NCBI GenBank assembly: GCA_947428835.1
Contig: CANENE010000006.1
Span: 1-64,000, forward strand
Length of the DNA stretch: 64,000 nt
From: an uncultured bacterium
GTDB lineage: Bacteria; Cyanobacteriota; Vampirovibrionia; Gastranaerophilales; Gastranaerophilaceae
Direction of reading: 5' to 3'
This document shows positions 55,575-63,453 of this stretch, piece by piece (within the stretch, counting starts at the first letter, position 1; each line of letters starts with the position of its first letter). A program made the position numbers and the translations under genes. The notes below the pieces were generated by a model that saw nothing but the letters and a program-made list of their open reading frames with translations, did not search any database and had not been told where the DNA came from.

Positions 55575-55712
55575 GCAGACAAAACGAATAGTCATTTTGG
55601 AGTCTTCGCAAAATGAACTATAACACAGTTTTCCGACTATACGGTTGCGGCCCAGCTAAGGAATTTCACCTTAATTTCCTGTAAAATTTAACTATAAGGC
55701 TATTTTATCATA
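55575..55712 (-). promoter_or_regulatory. Cobalamin-riboswitch-like leader
   Basis: On the minus strand the leader contains ACAGGAAATTAAGGTGAAAT then TCC, and GCTGGGCCGCAACCGTA (55656-55640). This follows the cobalamin riboswitch core order GGGAA..GGTGAAAATCC..GCTG.CCCGCAACTGTA with few changes. A hairpin ATAGTTCATTTTG / CAAAATGACTAT (55621-55588) follows. The 3' AGACCTGCC-type ending is only loosely matched (GAAGACTCC), so the class is uncertain. It precedes genes 54836 and 53318. Confidence 0.6.
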
Positions 55713-55739
55713 GAAATAATTTGGTAGTGTAACAAAATG

Positions 55740-55810
55740 ATTAAGGTAGTGGCGTATGCAAACAATAATGCCCACTGTCATACTGAACTTGTTTCAGTAT
55801 TTGAGATGTT
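55740..55810. repeat. Intergenic repeat fragment
   Basis: AATGCCCAC and the palindrome TACTGAACTTGTTTCAGTA (about 55782-55800), a diverged relative of CCTGAACTCGTTTCAGG units at 1121, 56121 and 57508. Confidence 0.5.
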
Positions 55811-55830
55811 AGTGTGCTATAATAGCTTCT

Positions 55831-56142
55831 ATGGATAAATTGTGGGCTGTTTATATTTTAACCAATTATAATAAAATAACTTTCTATGTTGGTGTTACAA
55901 GTAATTTGAAAAAAAGAATATACGAACATAAAAATAAAATGTTTAAGGGTTTTACAAGTAAATATGGTGTAGATAAGCTTGTGTATTATGAACAGGCAGA
56001 TACTGCGCAAAGTGCAATAAGCAGAGAAAAACAGCTGAAACGCTGGCATAGAGATTGGAAAATTAATTTGATAAAGGAAAAAAATCCTCAATTTGAAGAT
56101 TTGTCACAAACCTGGTCAGACCCTGAAACGAGTTCAGGGTGA
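55831..56142 (+). CDS. GIY-YIG endonuclease domain protein
   Basis: 103 residues. VYILTNYNKITFYVGVTSNLKKRIYEHKNK (about 5-35) has the GIY-YIG pair as VYI...YVG with the catalytic Arg and the EH; later YYEQADTAQSAISREKQLKRWHRDWKINLI (about 50-80). Single-domain UPF0213/YhbQ-like. The last 13 residues (SQTWSDPETSSG) are encoded by the palindromic intergenic repeat, so the original end was probably lost when the repeat arrived. Starts at ATG 55831. Confidence 0.87.
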   Translation: MDKLWAVYILTNYNKITFYVGVTSNLKKRIYEHKNKMFKGFTSKYGVDKLVYYEQADTAQSAISREKQLKRWHRDWKINLIKEKNPQFEDLSQTWSDPETSSG

Positions 56143-56205
56143 CGGTTATATAAATTTTTGTGAACAACCGTCATTGCGAGGCACTTTAGTGCCGCGGCAA
56201 TCCAA
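56105..56205. repeat. Two palindromic intergenic repeat units
   Basis: CAAACCTGGTCAGACCCTGA-type unit (56109-56167, ends GTGAACAA) recurs as a direct copy at 57503-57563. The second unit GTCATTGCGAGGCACTTTAG then TGCCGCGGCAATCC (56171-56205) folds as GGCACT/AGTGCC with outer TTGC/GCAA. Confidence 0.75.
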
Positions 56206-56213
56206 GGCTCAAA

Positions 56214-56531
56214 TTATAAGCTTTCTATAAATTTACAAATATAAGATAAGTCTATGCTGTTGAGTGATTTTAGTTTTTTAATTATATAATCCAGTTTTTC
56301 AAAGTCATTATTTGTCATGTTTGAATCAAATTTAAAGAAATATTCAGGTTCAACATTATAAAATTCACAAAGTTTTTCAAGTAAAGCCGGAGAAATAAAA
56401 TGTAGTCCTCTTTCCACCTTGCTTATAGAATTTGGTGACATGTTGATTTTTTCTGCCAATAATTCTTGAGAAAGATTGCGTACTTCTCTTATAGTTCTCA
56501 GTCTTTTTCCTAAAAGTTTTTTGATATCCAT
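56214..56531 (-). CDS. XRE-family helix-turn-helix regulator
   Basis: 105 residues: HTH of the Cro/C1 type (about 5-60, LGKRLRTIREVRNLSQELLAEKINMSPNSISKVERG) and a short helical tail. ATG 56531 lies about 60 bases from a palindromic operator-like site, so autoregulation is likely. Located in the small patch with the GIY-YIG gene and repeats; could be a remnant of a phage or restriction-modification control gene. Confidence 0.92.
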   Translation of the reverse strand: MDIKKLLGKRLRTIREVRNLSQELLAEKINMSPNSISKVERGLHFISPALLEKLCEFYNVEPEYFFKFDSNMTNNDFEKLDYIIKKLKSLNSIDLSYICKFIESL

Positions 56532-56592
56532 ATTCTAATAATGATGTTTTTTGAAAGTTTTTTCCACAACCTACTTGTACTAAAATTGTGAC

Positions 56593-56638
56593 CATGTATA
56601 CTAATACATGTCTAAATTGTTATAAAATTAATACATGT
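56593..56638. promoter_or_regulatory. Operator-like repeats upstream of the XRE gene
   Basis: CATGTAT-ACTA-ATACATG (56593-56610) is a perfect 18-base palindrome, and TAATACATGT occurs again 27 bases on (56602 and 56629). Spacing suits a dimeric repressor. Confidence 0.6.
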
Positions 56639-56699
56639 TAGTAATAATTATAACTGTAAATTAGTTAAAAACGTCAAAACCTTATTATTAGACACCTTG

Positions 56700-56806
56700 G
56701 AGCTGGATTGCTTCGTCATTTTATTCCTCGCAATGACATATGTGCGCTTTGATGTAAATAACCGTCATTGCGAGGAGAACGAAGTTAGATGCGGCACAAT
56801 CCAGAG
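56700..56806. repeat. Two palindromic intergenic repeat units, inverted to each other
   Basis: GGATTGCTTCG...CCTCGCAATGAC (56704-56740) and GTCATTGCGAGGAG...GCGGCACAATCC (56763-56803). Outer bases are the same in both, the inner part differs. Confidence 0.7.
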
Positions 56807-56808
56807 TA

Positions 56809-57024
56809 TTATATTTCTATCTCCATAAAACTAACGCAAACTTTGCATAGATTTTCTTGTACACAATTAAGAACAGGTATCATTTCATATGTTCCTTCTT
56901 CATCTCCATAGTGGCTTAGAAAATATTCTTTAATTAAAACAACTAATGTATGAGCAAGTTCTATATCGTATTGTGCTTTTTTAAATTCTTCTACCTTAAG
57001 ACATTTCTTTTCTTCTTCCTGCAT
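56809..57024 (-). CDS. Small protein, unknown
   Basis: 71 residues, acidic, with four cysteines. The leader AATAAGGAAAATTTT gives a good ribosome site. Helical (KAQYDIELAHTLVVLIKEYFLSHYGDEEG). Neighbour of the XRE regulator; function unknown. Confidence 0.65.
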   Translation of the reverse strand: MQEEEKKCLKVEEFKKAQYDIELAHTLVVLIKEYFLSHYGDEEGTYEMIPVLNCVQENLCKVCVSFMEIEI

Positions 57025-57145
57025 AAAATTTTCCTTATTTGTATTAAAAATATTATTACATTTTTTTATTTTTCTCTACCACCTATGTGGAAGTATATAA
57101 AAAGACTATCCTAAAATAGCAGAAAAAAGTTTGTCATTTAATTTG

Positions 57146-57331
57146 ATGGCGATAAAAGTCATATTTGTAATGTTAAAAGAAGCAAATATTGATAAGTCCC
57201 AATATATGGAATATATAAATAGAATTATCAAAATTGCAAATATTAGCCAAGAAACCTTGAAAGAAAAAGCAAAAGCAAATGCAAAGAAAGGAAGAAAAAA
57301 GGAGATTAAAGAGGAAGAAAAGGAGGAATAA
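57146..57331 (+). CDS. Possible small basic protein, weak support
   Basis: 61 residues (ATG 57146, in-frame TTG 57131). No ribosome site seen. The C-terminal half is Lys/Glu-rich (KEKAKANAKKGRKKEIKEEE) and may be helical. Composition is protein-like but the call is tentative. Confidence 0.35.
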   Translation: MAIKVIFVMLKEANIDKSQYMEYINRIIKIANISQETLKEKAKANAKKGRKKEIKEEEKEE

Positions 57332-57363
57332 CGGCTAGTATTATTATAGACCGATATAGATTT

Positions 57364-57563
57364 TGGAGGTGGATTGCCACGGTCACTGACGTTCCCTCGC
57401 AATGTCGTATTGTAACAACAATGCCCACAATACGCCAAAGTGAACATGTTTGCGCATCTGAGGTGCTGGGGTGTGATGATGGATTTTATGTCTTATCACA
57501 AGCCTGATTAGACCCTGAAACGAGTTCAAAAGTGACGGTTATATAAATTTTTGTGAACAATCA
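57364..57563. repeat. Composite palindromic intergenic repeat (large copy)
   Basis: First GGATTGCCACGGTCACTGAC...CCCTCGCAATG (57366-57402), then about 115 bases (57420-57535) that match 1111-1225 inverted, then the 56109-type tail to 57563. The most complete copy in the window. Nothing else seen between 57564 and 57643. Confidence 0.7.
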
Positions 57564-57643
57564 ATCGTTATTGCAAAAGGCAAGAATTATATTACACAAA
57601 CTAAGGTTGAATTTTTCAAAAAAATGATTAAAAATAAAAAGTT

Positions 57644-58117
57644 ATGAAAAAATTCCTGTTTATAATTATAGCCTTATTATGTTTGAATGTTTATGCCCAA
57701 GCCCTAAAAGGCGGTGTTAATTATGACTACATACCAAAAGGCTTTTTTGGAAGCTGGGGTGTAATTTCAAAACTAAACAGCACAAATAACCCCATACTAT
57801 TCAACAAAGAAAGCAGAGACATTTGGACACTGACAGGTTATGGTAACAAATTAATTCTTCAAAATACCCAAAGCGGTGCAATAAGTGAGATTTTAATTCA
57901 AGATAGAAGTTTAGATAATAAAACCTTAAAATTCACAAGAAAAAAAGTCGTTAAAGAAAACAACGGAAAAACCGTCTATACAGAAATTGTAAGCTTTGTT
58001 TTATCGGGCAGAAATTTTTCAGGCACCGATGATTTTATCGTTGAAAAATATGAAAACAATAAGCTCATTTCAAAAAACAGCGCAAACTACCGCGTGGCAG
58101 GAGTTAAGATAAAATAA
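57644..58117 (+). CDS. Exported protein, unknown
   Basis: 157 residues with a signal peptide (1-18, FLFIIIALLCLNVYAQA). Beta-rich mature part (GFFGSWGVISKLNS, RDIWTLTGYGNKLILQN, VSFVLSGRNFSGTDDFIVEKY) that resembles small lipocalin-like or DUF-type periplasmic domains by eye. Convergent with 58120 with two bases between. Confidence 0.75.
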   Translation: MKKFLFIIIALLCLNVYAQALKGGVNYDYIPKGFFGSWGVISKLNSTNNPILFNKESRDIWTLTGYGNKLILQNTQSGAISEILIQDRSLDNKTLKFTRKKVVKENNGKTVYTEIVSFVLSGRNFSGTDDFIVEKYENNKLISKNSANYRVAGVKIK

Positions 58118-58119
58118 TA

Positions 58120-58827
58120 TTATAAGCTGTTATTCGGTATTGCAAGGTTTCCGCTCACCCTTAAGATAAGGGGTTGTCCTTGTTTAGCTTTATAATGAAG
58201 CCCCGGGGATACAATACCTGTAACAAGTCCGACACCGCCTCCGATTGAGCCTCCTACAATAAGGCCTGTAACAGTGTTTCCTGCTGCAGTACCGATTGCA
58301 GCTCCGATTCCGGAACCTGCTGCACCAATTGAAAGAGTGTAGGCTGCAATTTTTCCTGCTGTTGCCCTTGCACCTTTTTGAAGAAATCTCTTTTTGCCTG
58401 CGATAGATAACGCTACAGGAACCTTTTCGCCATCAGGCATAAGTATGCTTATAAATTCTAAAAATACTTTTGCATTCTTTGAAAACCATTCAGGGTCTTG
58501 CAATTCACTTATTCTTGCAACCAAAGAGGCTTCTTTTGGAATAAGCATAGTGCCTTCTGAAGTCATTATATCGTGATCAAAAGTGAACTGTATATAATCG
58601 CCGTGTTTATAATATTTTGAATTGAAATTTTGTGCAAAATTTACAACAAGATAATTTCCTCTTTGGATGATACTTCCATATGGCGTAACATTTACAAGGT
58701 TATTTCTTTGCTGCTTATTGATTTCTAAATGCTCTATCTGACCTTGATAGCAAAGAGCTGATGCGGATAAAAATCCGCTCATTATACACAAAGATACAAA
58801 TTTCTTTAACATAGCAACCTTCTTCAT
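58120..58827 (-). CDS. Exported glycine-zipper protein
   Basis: 235 residues. Signal peptide (about 1-26, ends SASALC), beta-rich middle (YLVVNFAQNFNSKYYKHGDYIQFTF), then a Gly-zipper membrane-inserting part (about 165-205, AGSGIGAAIGTAAGNTVTGLIVGGSIGGGVGLVTGI). Such zippers mark pore-like or envelope proteins. Start overlaps the STAS-like gene by four bases. Confidence 0.8.
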   Translation of the reverse strand: MKKVAMLKKFVSLCIMSGFLSASALCYQGQIEHLEINKQQRNNLVNVTPYGSIIQRGNYLVVNFAQNFNSKYYKHGDYIQFTFDHDIMTSEGTMLIPKEASLVARISELQDPEWFSKNAKVFLEFISILMPDGEKVPVALSIAGKKRFLQKGARATAGKIAAYTLSIGAAGSGIGAAIGTAAGNTVTGLIVGGSIGGGVGLVTGIVSPGLHYKAKQGQPLILRVSGNLAIPNNSL

Positions 58828-59153
58828 ACTGCAGTAAGCTTTCTTTTAATTAATTCCCTCTTATTATTTAAAAAATCATGTTTATTCAAAAAAGATTTTA
58901 AAAAACCGTTTTTAAGGATGATAATGAGATAACACATAACTTCATTGTTTAAATTAAACAATGAAAACCTGTTGTTTAAAAGACAGTTTATAAATTTTTT
59001 TGATTTTATAGTCTTAACCCTTTTCATATCAAGCCCTACTCTTTTATTTTGTTCTATATTTTTAATAATTTCAAGGCTTAATGCGTCATCTATTACCTCA
59101 TTTAATATAGTTAAGATGATTTCTTTCTTATATATTAACTTATAAATTTCCAT
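58824..59153 (-). CDS. STAS-like small protein, unknown
   Basis: 109 residues, basic, alpha/beta. Strand-helix order (EIILTILNEVIDDALSLEIIKNIEQNKRVGLDMKRVKTIKSKKFINCLL) resembles STAS domains of anti-sigma antagonists, but the conserved D-S-x-G phosphorylation loop is not clear. Upstream and translationally coupled to the glycine-zipper gene. Confidence 0.6.
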   Translation of the reverse strand: MEIYKLIYKKEIILTILNEVIDDALSLEIIKNIEQNKRVGLDMKRVKTIKSKKFINCLLNNRFSLFNLNNEVMCYLIIILKNGFLKSFLNKHDFLNNKRELIKRKLTAV

Positions 59154-59277
59154 TGTCTATCATCCTTAATAACATCTTAAACTGTGGATTTTGGTTTTTT
59201 AATCATTAAAAAGAATGAAGTTTCTATAACTTTTGTATAATTTATGTTAATATAAACTAAAAAAGAGTGAAGAGAAT

Positions 59278-60642
59278 ATGAATATTTTAAGTATTTTAAC
59301 AAACTTTATTAAAAATTCAAAAAAAGAAGTAAATAAAGTGAGCTATAATTTTAATAATCTGCCCGATGGTGTCTTTACGCTCGAATTAGACGGGAAAATT
59401 ATTGACGTTAATGATAAAGCGCTAGAGATGTACAATGCAACACGTTTTAATATCTTAGGCAGATATTTTTCAGAATTTGTTGAAGGCGGAAGTGCAATTT
59501 TAAATAAAGCAATTGAAAATAATTGCGCCATTTGCGCTAAAGCAAAATTTGAAGACATAAGTGAAAATAAACCCAAAGAAGATAAATACTTTGAATTTTC
59601 TGCTTCAAAAAGCCCTGAGACCCAAAAAGCCTTTGTTATCGTCAGAGATGTAACAAATGCCCATAAGGAGCAAAATATAATTAATGAAAAATACACAGTC
59701 GCTAAAAAAATTATAGATGGCAAAAACGATTTTCTAATCGCTTCATCAGGAACAATTTTATCTACTCTTGTTTCAATTTCCGGGTTTTCAAGAGCTCTTT
59801 TAGATGGAATGGGAGGCCCTTTAAGCGACAAACAAAACAAATATCTAAATATAATCAATTCAAGCTCTAAAGATTTAAACTATGACTTAGAAAAGCTTTT
59901 CGCCTTATTTAAGCTTGAATCAAGACAGACAAAATACAATTTTAAAGTTTTTGATTTAATTAGTATGATTAAATCAATTGAAAGAGTCTATCAAAAAGAC
60001 ATCAAAGATAAAAATCTCCAGTTTTCGCTTGACTATGAAAGTCTTTATAGAAGAGATTGCTATTTAGATGGCGAAATTATTGAATATATCTTAAGATGCA
60101 TTATGGATATTTTCCTTCGCTTTGGCGAAATGGGAGCTTGTTCTTTTAATATCGGGCATCCTCCTATAGAGTTTCTTAAAACAAAAGATTTTGAATCAAA
60201 AGAAGATGTAGATTTAGACAACCTCAATGAAGCAAGAATAAGACAAATCACAGAAAACTATGCTCTTTTTGAAGCGAAGCTTCAGGATTTGGTTTTTGCA
60301 CCCGAAGAGCTTGAAAATATCTTTGATTCATACTACAAAGGTCAAACCAAGCGCCCAATCGGACTTAAGGCTACTTTAAATCTTTTAAAACAATACATAA
60401 CCGATTTCAAAGGCGATATTTGGATATATTCAAAATCAGGTTTTGGAACGATGATTACTTTTGTGCTCCCGCTGACTCCCATAGAAGAAGCTAAAAAAGA
60501 ACCGCAAACTACTCTTAAACTTAATGAAGATGCACTTGTCGGGCTTGATACATTATATAGTGAAACCAATCCGAATATTATTCAAATAGAAAATGAATTA
60601 ACTGAAAAAATCGAAAAAAGCGGCGAAAAAGGCGAATTTTAA
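59278..60642 (+). CDS. Histidine-kinase-like protein lacking the phospho-acceptor histidine
   Basis: 454 residues: PAS domain (about 20-130, FNNLPDGVFTLELDGKIIDVND), coiled linker, HisKA-like helices (about 145-215), HATPase-like end (about 240-425). At the H box the usual S-H-E-x-R-T-P-L is ASSGTILSTLVSISGFSRAL: histidine and proline are gone. The N box has no Asn (ILRCIMDIFLRF). Only GFGTMITFVLPL of the later ATPase is clear. It is probably a sensor without kinase activity. One-base overlap with the ABC ATPase gene. Confidence 0.82.
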   Translation: MNILSILTNFIKNSKKEVNKVSYNFNNLPDGVFTLELDGKIIDVNDKALEMYNATRFNILGRYFSEFVEGGSAILNKAIENNCAICAKAKFEDISENKPKEDKYFEFSASKSPETQKAFVIVRDVTNAHKEQNIINEKYTVAKKIIDGKNDFLIASSGTILSTLVSISGFSRALLDGMGGPLSDKQNKYLNIINSSSKDLNYDLEKLFALFKLESRQTKYNFKVFDLISMIKSIERVYQKDIKDKNLQFSLDYESLYRRDCYLDGEIIEYILRCIMDIFLRFGEMGACSFNIGHPPIEFLKTKDFESKEDVDLDNLNEARIRQITENYALFEAKLQDLVFAPEELENIFDSYYKGQTKRPIGLKATLNLLKQYITDFKGDIWIYSKSGFGTMITFVLPLTPIEEAKKEPQTTLKLNEDALVGLDTLYSETNPNIIQIENELTEKIEKSGEKGEF

Positions 60643-61736
60643 TGGCAAAAGTAGTCTTAAAGAATATTTCAAAAAGCTTTGACAAAAAAGAAATTTTAAA
60701 AAATATCAATCTTGAAATAAAAGACGGTGAATTTATCGTTTTAGTCGGAGCATCAGGCTGCGGCAAATCAACACTTTTAAGAATGATTGCAGGTTTAGAA
60801 AGACAAGACAAAGGTTCTATCATTATAGAAAATACCGTTGTTGATAATGTTCACCCTAAAGATAGAGACATTGCAATGGTTTTTCAAAGCTATGCTCTTT
60901 ATCCCCATTTAAATGTCAAAGACAATATTGGTTTGGGTCTTAAAGTAAGACGTGTTGCAAAATGCGAAATTGAAAAAAGAACCAAAATTGCCTGCGAAAT
61001 TTTAAAGCTCGAAGATAAACTTGAAGCAAGACCAAAAGAACTTTCAGGCGGACAAAGGCAAAGAGTGGCATTGGCTCGGGCAATTGTTAGAGAACCAAAG
61101 GTATTTTTGATGGATGAACCTTTGTCTAATTTAGATGCCAAGCTTCGAAGCGAAATGCGCTCCGTTATTAAAAAATTACATAAAAGACTTAAAACAACTT
61201 TTATATATGTAACCCACGACCAAACAGAAGCGCTTACCATGGGAGATAGAATTGTTGTTTTAAATGATGGAAATATAGAACAAATTGATACCGCTAAAAA
61301 TATCTACCAAAATCCTGCTAACACTTTTGTTGCCCAATTTATGGGAACAAATCCGATGAATATAATTGAAGCAAATATATCTGACGGTTTTTTGACATTT
61401 GGAAATGTGTCTTTTTCTACTAAGATGCTGAAATATGAGCTTGATGATTATAATAATAAAAGCGTTTTATTGGGTATAAGAGGCGAAAACATAATTGCTA
61501 AAGATAACCCGAATTATTATCTTGGCATGATTAAATTTACCGCAAAAGTCAATTTTGAAGAAAATTTGGGTTCTTTTAAAAATATTTATTTTAATATAGG
61601 CGACAAAGAGTTCTGCGCAAATGTCGGAAGCGACACCCAAATTGAAGATACTATAGATTTTTCAATAAATCCTAATAATATTTATCTTTTTGATGCAGAA
61701 ACCAAAAAACCCATAGCGAAAATCGAAGCCAATTAG
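60642..61736 (+). CDS. ABC transporter ATP-binding protein, MalK/UgpC type
   Basis: 364 residues. Walker A GASGCGKST (about 36-44), Q-loop VFQSYALYPH, signature LSGGQRQRVALARA, Walker B VFLMDEPLSNLDAKLR, switch H in VTHDQTEA, then the TOBE/OB regulatory domain typical of sugar-importer ATPases (about 240-364). Its permease and binding-protein genes are not here, as happens when one ATPase serves several importers. Coupled to the kinase-like gene. Confidence 0.95.
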   Translation: MAKVVLKNISKSFDKKEILKNINLEIKDGEFIVLVGASGCGKSTLLRMIAGLERQDKGSIIIENTVVDNVHPKDRDIAMVFQSYALYPHLNVKDNIGLGLKVRRVAKCEIEKRTKIACEILKLEDKLEARPKELSGGQRQRVALARAIVREPKVFLMDEPLSNLDAKLRSEMRSVIKKLHKRLKTTFIYVTHDQTEALTMGDRIVVLNDGNIEQIDTAKNIYQNPANTFVAQFMGTNPMNIIEANISDGFLTFGNVSFSTKMLKYELDDYNNKSVLLGIRGENIIAKDNPNYYLGMIKFTAKVNFEENLGSFKNIYFNIGDKEFCANVGSDTQIEDTIDFSINPNNIYLFDAETKKPIAKIEAN

Positions 61737-63274
61737 TTTTTATAAATTTGATTTAGTGCGTTGAATATCGCTTTAACGTTCGCACTTGCAGTAGATGAAT
61801 CTATCGCTCTTCCTATGATTTCATTATTATTGTTATCGAGCATAGATATCATACTCATAGCTCGAGCTGAAGATCCCAGTTCATCACCATCTAGAGAATA
61901 TTGCTTATAATATGAAAGCCTTGTTTCAAATCCCAATTGCTTTAAACCATTCAAGCAGGCATCCAGGGGTCCGTTTCCCTGTCCTATAACTTCTTTTCTT
62001 TCGCCTTTAAAATTAAAGAACAAATCAAAAACATTTTTTTCGATAGGTTTAAATGCCACAAATTCAAAAGCACCTTTAATTGTACAGATATTATCGAAAT
62101 ACAGCTGCAAGACCTCTTTTGGATTTAATTCACCTTTGCTTTCAGCAAGCTGCTTTGCAAAAGGAGTAAGGTAAACAGATTCTTGTATTGTAATCGGGTA
62201 TTTAAGAGCCTTAATAATATCATATATGGCGGTTTTTCCTGATTGAGAAGTAAAGCCTATGGTTTCATCTCCGCCTCTTCCGATTAAGTCAGGATTAATC
62301 GGCCTATAGGCGCCAAATTCCATATCTTTCGTTTTAATAGCGCCATCCTGGTGAATGCCGCTTCTGTGCGCAAGGGCTTCAGGGCCTATTAAGGGAGCTT
62401 TTTCATAGATTTTTACTTTTGACATCTGTGAAATCGTCAAAGCCGTTTCATAGATTTTATCAAGATTAATCCCTGTATCAATTCCGCAATTATGAAGTGC
62501 TACTGCAACCTGATTAAAATCCGTGTTACCTGCACGCTCTCCAAGACCATTCAGGCAGCATTCGAGCTGTCTTGCGCCTTTAAAATATCCCTCAACAGTT
62601 GTTGCTGTCGCCATTCCAAGGTCATTGTGGTTATGAAGAGAAATAACTACATAATCAGGCAGGCTTTTTTTGACCTTTTCAACAAGCTCAAGAAATTTAA
62701 AAGGGCGATATCTTTCAACCGTGTTTGGAAGATTGATTGTTGCTGCCCCTTTATTTACAATTTCTTTTAATACATCAATTACAAAATCAATGTTGCTTGC
62801 GCAATCTCCGAAATGCTCTACTGAAAATTGAATATCTCCTTGTTTGTTGAGTTTTTTTAGTTCCTCTGACGCGTATTCAACAGTATCAATTGCGAGTCTT
62901 GCAACATCATCAGGCTTTTTATTTAACACATATTCCATATGAAAAGGAGACAATGTAATAAATGTATGAATTCTTGGATATTTTGCATTTTTAACTGCAG
63001 CAAGTGCCTTATCTATATCTGATTTATTGCATCTTGCAAGAACGGAAACCCTTGTATCGCCTGCAATATCTGCCAGTTTTGAGCAGCTTTCAAAATCCAT
63101 AGACGAAGATGCCGGAAAACCGATTTCAACAGCGGGGATATTTAATTCTTTTATTTTTTCAAAAATAAAGAGCTTTTCTTTTAAATCCCATGGTTTTTTA
63201 AGAGACTGGTTGCCGTCTCTAAGTGTAATATCGTAGAAAAACGGCTTATCATTTTTATTTTGGCTTCTTTGCAT
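61733..63274 (-). CDS. leuA: 2-isopropylmalate synthase
   Basis: First committed step of leucine synthesis: acetyl-CoA plus 2-oxoisovalerate. 513 residues: DITLRDGNQSLKKP (about 15-28), VISLHNHNDLGMATATTVEG (metal site HxH, about 205-225), GLGERAGNTDFNQVAVAL, SGIHQDGAIK (about 300), and the C-terminal allosteric domain (about 400-513). The active loop reads RDGNQS instead of RDGEQS; N is also seen in some LeuA subgroups. Four-base overlap with the convergent ATPase gene. Confidence 0.93.
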   Translation of the reverse strand: MQRSQNKNDKPFFYDITLRDGNQSLKKPWDLKEKLFIFEKIKELNIPAVEIGFPASSSMDFESCSKLADIAGDTRVSVLARCNKSDIDKALAAVKNAKYPRIHTFITLSPFHMEYVLNKKPDDVARLAIDTVEYASEELKKLNKQGDIQFSVEHFGDCASNIDFVIDVLKEIVNKGAATINLPNTVERYRPFKFLELVEKVKKSLPDYVVISLHNHNDLGMATATTVEGYFKGARQLECCLNGLGERAGNTDFNQVAVALHNCGIDTGINLDKIYETALTISQMSKVKIYEKAPLIGPEALAHRSGIHQDGAIKTKDMEFGAYRPINPDLIGRGGDETIGFTSQSGKTAIYDIIKALKYPITIQESVYLTPFAKQLAESKGELNPKEVLQLYFDNICTIKGAFEFVAFKPIEKNVFDLFFNFKGERKEVIGQGNGPLDACLNGLKQLGFETRLSYYKQYSLDGDELGSSARAMSMISMLDNNNNEIIGRAIDSSTASANVKAIFNALNQIYKN

Positions 63275-63316
63275 AATCTTAATATCCTAAATATGGTTGC
63301 TGCGCAAATTTTTTGC

Positions 63317-63322
63317 TATAAT
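63317..63322 (+). promoter_or_regulatory. Possible -10 for the gene at 63454
   Basis: TGCTATAAT (extended -10 TGC then TATAAT) about 130 bases upstream of the next gene; TTGCTG lies 14 bases before, too close for an ideal -35. Confidence 0.35.
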
Positions 63323-63453
63323 AAATCTTAGTCGAAAAGTTTTAAACATACAATTGAAGAAAAGCTTTTTGTAAAAAAATGTAAAAGCTACAATAAAAAT
63401 AGGCAATATTTTTTATTTAGTGCCATTAAATGACTTGGGTTAGAACAAATTAT

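Noticed and set aside
57106-57447. Minus-strand open frame of 113 residues with a hydrophobic middle
   Set aside because: Its N-terminal part is translated palindromic repeat and the rest is antisense to a Lys/Glu-rich frame; no ribosome site.
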